DNA of 64,000 nt, from NCBI RefSeq assembly GCF_003073045.1, contig NC_037590.1, positions 44,742,296 to 44,806,295 of the forward strand, given 5' to 3'. This document shows, in pieces, positions 55,301-64,000 of the stretch. Position 1 is the first letter of the stretch. The number at the start of each line of letters is the position of its first letter. The DNA is from Pomacea canaliculata. Its lineage: Eukaryota; Mollusca; Gastropoda; Architaenioglossa; Ampullariidae. The notes beneath the pieces were generated by a model, which made no database searches, was not told the DNA's origin, and saw only the letters and a program-made list of their open reading frames with translations. A program made the position numbers and the translations under genes.

Positions 55301-58300
55301 TTAGCCATCAAACTTGTGCCTATCCGTGTTCAGAAATACAGAAAAGAAAGTACTTATGTTCCATGCTTGTTGGCAGGTGGGTTTACAAAACAGAAAATGA
55401 ACTGGGTGGCTCCTCCCACTGGGGTCAGCTGGCCACTTACAGTGGTGCTGGCAATGTCCAGAACTTGGGGTCCAACAAGTCTGACTCCACGGACATTGTC
55501 AACTCTTTGTATGATAATCTTTGGGTCCGCCGTGGCACTCGTGCTGTTTTTATCGACTTTACAGTCTACAATGCCAACATCAATCTTTTCTGTGTCATTA
55601 GGTATGTTGCAGAACTCTTATTTTTGCATCTGTTAAATGTTCAGTTTAGCCCGTAGAGTATAATTATGTACATTTTAGCTGTGCTGTGGGAATACATGTA
55701 AGAGATAAAAGATGGCTGATAAATAAAAAAATCTGAGTCAGCCTTTTTCAAGAATTTTTACTGAGTGAAATTCTTGTCACTTAATCACCATTGATTATTG
55801 GATGAGTCTGGTTGTTGTTAGATTTTAACCTTAAGCTTATGAATGTACAAATTATTATTTTTTATGAGTTCATCTGAATATCTAATGCATGTCTTTATAG
55901 GCTGCTGGTTGAGTTTCCAGCCACAGGAGGGGTGATACCATCTTGGACTTTACGTACTGTGAAGCTAATTCGCTATGTAACAATTGGAGATTACTTTGTG
56001 ATGGCCTGTGAAGTCATTTTCTGCATCTTCATTCTGTATTACACAGTTGAAGAGATTCTGGAGGTGAGATAGCTTTTAAAGACCTCCTAGAAAACTCCAG
56101 TTGTTGTATTTCATTTTCTAGAAATTTCAACTTCCTGTTCTGTCGGGTATGTTTTTTTTTTTGTTGTTTTTTTTACAGCAGTTCATTGTGCATTTTGTAT
56201 CATTATTGGTAAAACTTGTTCAGTGAGACTGATAGAAGGTTATTGGTATGTGTTTTTGTGCATTGTGTGTGTGTGTCTCATGTGCATATATTCATGTACA
56301 TATCATTGGACTATAATCTTAGCATTATGTAATGCCAAAAACATAGGCCCATTTTCTTCATCATGAGAATCCATGCATTTTTAGAATTCTTTGCTGTAAG
56401 AGACATATTTTGTATTATTTTTGATGGATTATAGTTGTTCACTTTTTCTGGTCTTTGAGGAGTTGATTACACTTTTTGTTTGCAGATCAAAAAGCATCGA
56501 CTTAGCTATTTCAAGAGTTTCTGGAACATCCTGGACATCATGGTCATTATCATTGCTGTTGTTTGTGTTGCCTTCAATTTGTATCGGACTGTTGAAGTTG
56601 GTGACAAGTTGAAGAAGCTCTTAGAGAATCCAGACATCTTCTCTGACTTTGAGCGACTCAGTTATTGGGAGAACCGCTTCTGCAATGCTATTGCCATTGC
56701 AACTTTTCTGGCCTGGATCAAGGTTTCGAAAAAAATTATTTGTTAGAAGAAGAGTTTAAGTTATCTGCCTTGGAATTACAAACTATACATAGCCTATAAG
56801 AAACTAAAGGAAGATTGAATAAAGAATGGCGTTAAGGTTCCTCAAATTTAGTTTGCTTTGTAGCAGCCATACACATCTCAAAAGAGATATCTACTGTTAC
56901 AAAAATTGATCAGTAAACTGACAATATAACGGCTTTCAGCTTTCAAACTTTTATGAGGTTATGAGAATAGGGAAAGGGTGTAGAACTTGCCTGATTCACT
57001 CAGCTAAAATATTATGCTGTATTGCCTTTAGTGCCATTTACCAAGGGCTAGTACTTTGATTTTTTTTAGCACATTATAATAAAAACCTCTTGATACCTTT
57101 CTGATTTCAGATTTTCAAGTATATCAGCTTCAACAAAACAATGACACAGCTTTCATCCACTCTGGGCCGATGTGCCAAAGACTTGGCTGGATTTTTCATT
57201 ATGTTCCTTATAATTTTCTTGGCTTTCACTCAACTGGGGTACCTTCTGTTTGGGTCACAGGTCAAGGACTTCAGTACCTTCATGAATTCTTTGTAGGTTT
57301 AAACTTCTGCTTGTTTTTTTTTTAAGAATTACTTTTTTTAATGATAATGTTTACTAATTTGTTTTCGCTGCATATTCAAAATATTGCAAAATTCTTCAGG
57401 AATGAGTTACACTATTAATAAAACGTATTTTATGTTCTTTCCAGCTTCACCTGTTCCGTATCATCCTGGGAGATTTTGACTTTAATCAACTAGAGACAGC
57501 CAACCGTATACTGGGTCCAGTATTCTTTATGCTCTTCGTCTTCTTTGTCTTCTTTGTCCTCATCAACATGTTCTTGGCCATTATCAATGACACATATTCA
57601 GAAGTCAAGTCAGATATGGCCAATCAGAAGAATGAGTTTGAGATTGCTGACTACTTCAAGAAGGTGAGAAGTGATTTTCATAAGTTGTAGAACTATGTGA
57701 AATAGACAAAAGGTGCTCTAGAAAATACATAAGTTATGATGGCACAAGTGTCAGAAATAAAAAGTTTTTCATTATTGGGTAGTAAACAATATCATATTCT
57801 CTGCAAGTCATTTTTGTGCGGAATATGTGCTTACGATATTCCCCTTCTTCCAAGGACTAAACATTATTATGCAGTTGCTGACCTGTAGTCACCTGTAAAA
57901 TTAGTTTGAGTTTCTTTTTATTTCCAGGGATATCAGAAGATGCTGGACAAACTCAACTTCAAACGTGACAAAATTGTGGACATTCAGAAGGCTTTGCAGT
58001 CTGCTGACATCAACCAGGACAAGCAGCTGGACTTTGATGAATGGCGCCAGGATCTCAAGACGTGTGTGCCTTTTTGTTTTTAATGTGATGGCAGTATTTA
58101 TTCTTGCGCAGTATTATTTGTTTCATGTAGGAAATTACTCTTCTGCATACTTCCTTTTCTGGAAACTTGGTCATGATAGAGTTCAAGGGATTGGTAGATG
58201 CAGATGAGGACTCAAGGCATGTTCAGTCACTGGAAGTATGGAGTGCCAAGCTCTTTGCACGGCCACATTTTTCTGCAGTCCTGTAGGTTGTATAGCATGT

Positions 58301-61300
58301 GAATCTCTTTATGCATTCTTGTAGATTTCTGTGGTAGGTCTAATGCATGCATGTGCAAGCTCATTAGGCAAGGCTGAAAGTTTTGCACGCTTTTCAAAAG
58401 TTAATTGCAGAAAAAAGGAAAGGATCAAATTTATAAGATCATAAACTAATGTTTATTAACTCTTACTATACGGGGGCTTTAGGGTGATCAGCTTCTTTGT
58501 TTTGGGTTGGGTTACAAAAGCTCAGGGGTATGATCAAATGCACATGTATTGGAAAAGCACACTTTCTGTGTACCAAACTAAAGTAAAATCAATAAGCACA
58601 TGATACTAAAAGAAAAAAAAAATCAAAGGAAGCACTCAAATATCTTGCACTTGATAATGAATAATAATTTTCAACATGGTCTACTAAATGATAAACATAA
58701 ACATCACAAGAAATTTGTTATGCCTTTATAATACATTTTTAAATACAAAAAGACTAAAGTTTATTTAGTAGTCTATAGAGTACCACATTTTTCTTAAATT
58801 CTATTCACATTTGTAAGTATGTTTTAGATTTTTGTACAGGATATTTAAATTTTTTTCCTTTATTAACTTTTTTATTGACATTCTGTACATAATAGTGCTA
58901 CACAAAGGATGCATTTGAAAATTCTGACAACACACTAAACATGACAAACATGCTAAAAAACATCCAGGTTTAATAAAAGTGCTTTAAAAAAGCACTCACA
59001 ATAGAGATGATGTATTTTTTTAAAATACTCTGTTTGAGACATTATAAGTAATCGCTATGGCGATCGTATCAAGTAAACCTTCGGCTTACATTTCTTTGTC
59101 ACCACTAGAGGTCACATGGTTTAGATGAATAATTCCGTTATCTTTATCTTCCTAGTTGGTACTTTCATCAGAAATGAGAAAGGACTCATTCTCTAAATAG
59201 AAACATTCAGCTTCAGACTAAAGATGGATGCATTTCTCCACTAGCGAAAAAAATGAGCTGCTCTCAATCTATGTGTATTCATAGTGATGGTGAAAAAGGA
59301 AGCCACATGGTCCTTTGTCTTGTCTTTCTCTTCATTTTAATTAAATATTTGTGCACTTCAGTACAATCATATAAATTTGTAATCATTTCTAAGTACTCCT
59401 AAAGCAATAAACTAACTTAAAGTAAACTGAATAGCATATCGTAATGGGCAAGGATCGATGTTATATTTTCAAAGTCAAGGCAGCTGTATAGTTAGAGTTA
59501 AAAGTCTCACATTAAATCAGTGAAAACCAATTCTTGAACATGAAGAAATTTTAATTATTAATTATTTTTTATATTTTTAATTTATTATCTATGAACATGG
59601 ATCAGTTACAGTCAAAAGGAGGGAGATGGTAACCTAGGTGGTCTCCTTCAAATGTTTCAGTCCTGGCTTGCTGGAATAAAATAGGAACCATCTTCTATCT
59701 TAAGTCTAAATATAAATAAAATAAAGGATTTTTCAGAAGGACTGGCTGAAAACTTTGTGAACATTTTGCAGTAATCTGCATTATCTGGTTAGCTTTGTGG
59801 AACTCGATCTCTGCATGTCACTTGATGCTCTATTTTTTATTAGTACTTAATGATAAGCATCCTTCTCCCTATTGCACCAACTCATCTGGTGCCAGTTGGG
59901 TGGTAAATGCCAAGCATTCAGCTGAAATGCTCATAAAAGTACTCAGACTGCTTGGCATTAACCATCCAGGAGTATGTCAGTTTTAGAAGTGCTAATTTAT
60001 ATATGTAAATGCTATTATTTCTAGATGTTGAAACATTGTTATCTTCTACATAGACGTGGTTATGCTGATGGTGAGATTGAGGCCATGTTTGCAAAGTATG
60101 ACATTGATGGTGACCGTGTGCTGGATGAAGAAGAACAGCGTCGCATGCAGGCTGACCTCTTTGAACAGAAGGTTAGAATTTGTTGTCACATGTCATGTAA
60201 AGCTTTGGGAGAAACAAGACAGGATAATTGTGTACATCTGTTTCATTTGTTTGTAGGATTATTGATATTATTGATAAAGCACTTAAATCAGTTTTAGTTT
60301 TAAATTTTAATATTTTTGAAATAAGAATTATTTTTTGTTTCATGAAGACTTATTCCCCACTCCTTGACAGGCTGCACTCAACAAAGAGTATGATGAACTT
60401 GAAGGTAAGAGACCAGGAACAGGACGACGCTCCAGCAGTCGTGTAAGCTTTGATGAAAGTGGTGAAGAAAGCGATGATGAAGACAGTGGTACAAAGTCTT
60501 CTCGCACTGGCCGTACTTCAAGTGGTGTGTCTTATGAAGAGTTCACCGTGCTGTCTCGACGTGTTGATCGAATGGAACACTCTATTGGAAGTATTGTTTC
60601 CAAGATTGACGCAGTCCTTGTAAAACTTGAAGCCATGGAGAAAGCTAAACTGAAGCGCCGTGAAACCATGGGCAAGATTCTTGACAGCATAACAGAGGTA
60701 CTTGTGAACTTTTCATGGTCTGTTCAAAGTGTGATTGATAGGTTTTTGTTTTTAATTATTAATATTCCATGTGCTGTTGTGTGAAAAGCCCAGCTTATTT
60801 ATTATATGTTATATATATAAAGTTTTGTGTATATAAGGATAATTGTGCATTGTTGCATGTTCCCACATAGTAAGAAATCTGAAAAATATAATTGTTATAA
60901 AGAGTACCAGTAGCTTGATGTGAAAATCAAATGCTTGCTTGCAGTCGGATGGCACCAGTGATGAGATGAAGAGGGAGCAGATGGAGAAGCTGGTGCGAGA
61001 GGAGCTAGAACGCTGGGACTCTGAGACCTCTATGGTAGCCACAAGTGCTCGTGGGGGGTCCCCAAGTAGTAGTAGTGGGCTAGCCATAAGAGCTCGCTCT
61101 CGTCCTGATTCTGGCCATCATGGAGGGGTAAGTTCTGTTTGCAGTCTTATTTGTGTGTGTGTGTGCGGTGGGAGGGAAGGGGCAGTTGTTTTGATTTGTT
61201 TTGGAGGGATTTTGTTGGGGCTTTTTTTTTTTAACCTATGTAATACATTACCAAGAATTTATATCTGCTAAGTCATAAAGTCTATTCTATTTCTTGCGGA

Positions 61301-63144
61301 GTATGTGCACAGTGTGTTTGTTTTATAAAAATAAAATGACATCCAAATTATTATACAAAATGATTTGGGAAACTTTCAACCTAAATTCAGGTCCTCATCT
61401 TCAGACGAATGTAGTTTTATAGAATGCTTCCTATTGCTCATTTTGCCAAAGCTTAACTGAAACAGAAGCACAACTTTAGCATTAGTAAAGACATTTATCA
61501 TTTTGCATATGCACAACAAGAATCATGCATTTGATTGTGCATTCATATCTTTTTCTGCAGTCATCAGATGCCTAGAGGTAAACAAGTGTTTGTGCATATT
61601 TGTACTTCCTGCAAGCTTTTTATTAGGTTTCAGCCATACTGCTATGAATCAGCATGTCTCCATTGTGCATAGTCAAAGTAATGTGTTCTTGCTTATTTAA
61701 CAAACTCCTATGACAGGTCAATCACTTTCTTTGCTGTTCTTAAAATATTCACCAGCAGTGTATTTTTTTAATAGTAGTTTTTAAATAAATAGTTTTGAGT
61801 CATTTTTCTTTATTTTTCATTTTGTCTGTTCATATATTTTGTTCCAGATTTCAAGAGATGGTAGGTTTTCAGTGTTATCAGGAAGTTTAGTATTGATTTA
61901 TGATTTCTTGCTACCCCTTGCATTTCTCAAGCTTTTTTCCTTGGAAGAGGGGGGTGGGGATAGTTGACCTATCTGTGGTGTTTCAGTCAATTGCACCCAA
62001 TTTGCACTTAGTGTTTTGTTTTCCTAGAAATTTGCTTCTCACTTGATACTGTCTTGTGAGCATAAAAATGTCTGCGTTTCACTAAATTGTAAGCTGCAGC
62101 TGTTATCTTTACCTTAGTTATGGGTTGAACTAAGAGGATGCAAAGGGTGATTTATGTTTATTTGATATTTTGTTGTTGTTGTTGTTCTCATGATGCTTTC
62201 TTAAAGTAAGGAGGAGGCACTTTTGCTTGACTGATTCAAGTTGTAGTTCCTGTACTTTGTTATTTTCCCTGAAAAGGTTTTGAAGAACATTTTCCTTATG
62301 AGCTCTTCTAACAGACGACCCATTGTGGGCTTTCTGTTTCCTTTCTAGCGGCATTCATTGTGCTGCATAATTTCTTATGTTTGACAGCTTAATTATTTTC
62401 ATTTTTGTAATGTAATCTTTTTAGCTGGGTAAGTCCTAGGTAATTTGAATCACAGCAGTCAGTGTTTGGTCTGCAAACCTTTTCCAAGTGAATGGTTGTT
62501 TTGTATCATTTGCTATTCCACTGGCTTCACTGTGTTTCTATACCATATGCCTGAAGCCACTTACAAATGCATACATTATATTTCTGTTGTGCAGATACTA
62601 ACTCCAAGACCTGATAGTGTCAGATTTTTGGTGATCTTTGCTATTACATTTTGACATGATGCATGATGCTTCTATTGTCATTCTTTGTGTATTAGGGAGA
62701 ATTGTATAAGTGCTTGTTTGTAATTATAGTCGATATAAATTGTGATTTTAGTTGTTGGTGAAAGTCAAAAATAATTTATAGAAAATTGATATTCATAATT
62801 TATAGGCAATGATGGGTGGAAGATCTTGAAAAAGAAATGGAAAATATTTTCTAAGGTGTAAGGGGGTAAGCTTTTAAGAACCTGGTTGTGGTATCTGCTG
62901 CAGGCATATCACATTAGGCTTAAGCATGAAAAAGGAACAGTTTGATGGACTTTAAAATGTTGAGAAGAGTTGCTAAATGGCATTGTCCCAGGTTTAGCGG
63001 CTAGAAAAGCAGTCACTGAGACATACTACCTATGTTACCATGTTACACCAGTCACTTAAACATACCACCTTTGTTATGTTACAGCAGGAGGGAAAGGAGG
63101 TTGGTCCAGCCGGCACTGATAACTCCAGTACCAGTACTTCATAG
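49346..63144 (+). CDS. PKD2: Polycystin-2 (TRPP cation channel)
   Basis: Calcium-permeable TRP channel of cilia and ER. Exons: 49346-49541, 50950-51063, 53345-53472, 54269-54528, 55377-55601, 55901-56063, 56486-56722, 57111-57292, 57445-57663, 57928-58061, 60054-60171, 60371-60697, 60945-61127, 63088-63144 (stop TAG), about 847 residues (human 968). TM1 is [16 protein letters not shown]. The extracellular polycystin (TOP) domain follows with [41 protein letters not shown] and [20 protein letters not shown]. Then TM2-TM6, with the LGD selectivity filter at 57466-57474, and [17 protein letters not shown]. The C-terminus has two EF-hand loops, an acidic [13 protein letters not shown] cluster and a coiled coil ([20 protein letters not shown]). 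The short N-terminus lacks the RVxP ciliary motif of mammals. Exon 8 ends in phase 2 but exon 9 is in phase 0: one base is missing. Confidence 0.95.
51236..52192 (-). mobile_element. RTE-like LINE ORF2 fragment in PKD2 intron 2
   Basis: Minus-strand reverse-transcriptase remnant. From 52192 down it encodes [38 protein letters not shown] and [18 protein letters not shown], holding the catalytic FADD box near 51960, then [11 protein letters not shown]. After frameshifts come LLYGSETWR and, near 51250-51350, [13 protein letters not shown] and [13 protein letters not shown], the C-terminal tail. It belongs to the same broad LINE type as the fragment at 9672-11575. 5'-truncated and decayed. Confidence 0.88.
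52386..52725. mobile_element. hAT MITE (CAGTGGTTYTCAAAG termini) in PKD2 intron 2
   Basis: The left end CAGTGGTTTTCAAAGTGTGG and the right end, reverse-complemented, CAGTGGTTCTCAAAGTATT form terminal inverted repeats typical of hAT/Charlie-type MITEs. Flanks GTCTAGAA (52378-52385) and GTCTAGAG (52726-52733) agree in 7 of 8 bases, fitting an 8-bp hAT target duplication. Internal GTGGTCCGCGG copies form further inverted repeats. No coding capacity; 340 bp. Confidence 0.9.
53733..53801. repeat. Short dispersed repeat fragment in PKD2 intron 3
   Basis: ATAATAATAAAGG, then TTTTTATAGCACCATATC, GCAAGCTATTGGTGCTTTAT. Diverged relative of the repeat at 4089-4141. Confidence 0.4.
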
Positions 63145-63727
63145 CTACCCTTCATCTGCTTTCTCTTCTTCTGCTTCTGCTGCTGTTTATATATATATTC
63201 ACATTTTGCCACCATTCCAAAAACCACTTTTGAGTAGCCTCACTCAAATACATCTACTACAGGATTTTGGGAGGATTTTGTTTGTTTTTTATGAACTTCA
63301 TCTGCAAAGACTTGTGTATTCACATGTCTCACTTATTTTTAAATGCAAAAAATAGGCAGTGGGAAATGTCATCACTTGAAGGATTTTGGTTGGTGCACTT
63401 CTTTTCAAGAATTTTATTGTTTGGTAAAATATATATATACAGAGAGTCAACGGATTCTTGTATGGGATAGTAGCAGATTGCTGCATTAGAAATAGTGATT
63501 CTGAGAATGTTGGGATAGTTCTAAAGAAAAGCGTCATTTGTAAAAGTCGTAAAGAGCAATGGAGTCTCTCTTTCACAGAGATGCACACATATACACACGC
63601 ATTTGCTCAGTGCTTTACAAAAATCATAGACTTAATCATAACCATGCATCCATATTTGCATTGCTCCTACAACATACACTACTCATACACAAAGTAAATT
63701 TCAGACGTAGATTATACACGTTCATGG
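63145..63727. other. PKD2 3' flank / 3' UTR
   Basis: About 580 bp after the PKD2 stop with no coding signal. A short (TA)n tract lies at about 63429-63438. No AATAAA was noticed in this interval, so the transcript end may use a variant signal or lie further right. Confidence 0.4.
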
Positions 63728-63900
63728 TCAGGACAGGGTCGAAGTAAAGTTGGTGGTCGGAAAGATGTGTATTGAGTTTAGACAAGAGGCAAGAGAATCA
63801 GAGTGACGAAGGCTGACGGGTAATCCGTTCCAAGTTGATGGGGCTTGGTAGGAGAAAGACTTTGGTCCACATGTCTTTGTCTTAGTAGGACTATAATATA
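63728..63900 (-). mobile_element. Non-LTR retrotransposon reverse-transcriptase C-terminal tail
   Basis: The minus strand encodes PTKTKTCGPKSFSYQAP with STWNGLPVSLRHSDSLAS, the conserved post-RT tail (FSxxAPxxWNxLPxxLRxSxSLxxFK) of CR1/L2/Jockey-type LINEs. This is a different family from the two RTE-like fragments. After SLASCLNS the usual FKSxLKTHLF ending is degraded, so it is an old fragment. Confidence 0.7.
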
Positions 63901-64000
63901 ATCTATTCCTACAGAGGAATGCAAAATATGCTGATAAGAAAGATGAAGAAGAAAGGATCAAAAAATGGATTGATTAAGAAAGGTGAGGTGTTCACTATTT

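Noticed and set aside
57398..57444. Using an earlier acceptor (TTCTTCAG near 57391-57398) to repair the PKD2 frame
   Set aside because: The added sequence quickly meets a TAA in the required phase, so it cannot rescue the frame.

Overview
This is nuclear DNA from an animal, most likely a gastropod or closely related mollusc. Coding sequence is cut into short exons with GT..AG introns. The deduced proteins are animal families: calpain, sodium/monocarboxylate transporter, secreted C1q, mu-crystallin, schlafen-like 1 and polycystin-2. The transposon remnants (an RTE-like LINE with a C-terminal GRPKxTWRR-type tail, Harbinger, hAT) and small tRNA-derived repeats are typical of molluscan genomes. 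The taxon is inferred from protein style and repeats. No bacterial or viral gene was seen.

Layout. 1-3685 (+): 3' part of a calpain (C2-like domain III plus penta-EF-hand). 3686-9671: intergenic, with a strong RFX X-box at 8425 and an isolated candidate first coding exon at 8566. 9672-11575: an RTE-like LINE fragment (-) split by a 1.33-kb Harbinger element (9852-11184) flanked by a CAG duplication. 11960-26239 (+): SLC5-family sodium-coupled monocarboxylate transporter in 15 exons. 27180-28294 (+): two-exon secreted C1q-domain protein. 29582-35586 (-): mu-crystallin/ketimine reductase in 8 exons. 36436-44642 (+): schlafen-like protein 1 in 7 exons, with a degenerate hAT transposon in its largest intron. 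44643-49345: intergenic with one MITE, then the polycystin-2 upstream region. 49346-63144 (+): polycystin-2 (PKD2) in 14 exons, with a LINE fragment and a hAT MITE in intron 2. 63145-64000: 3' flank with a second kind of LINE reverse-transcriptase tail.

The genes do not form a pathway; they are neighbours on a chromosome. The only arrangement suggesting shared control is the divergent mu-crystallin/schlafen-like pair, about 850 bp apart. Exon phases were checked by hand for every gene model. All fit except two places: one base is missing inside SLC5 exon 12, and one base is missing at the PKD2 exon 8/9 junction. Both look like single-base indels, either assembly errors or real lesions. Exon boundaries were chosen from splice consensus, phase and family resemblance, not from transcripts.
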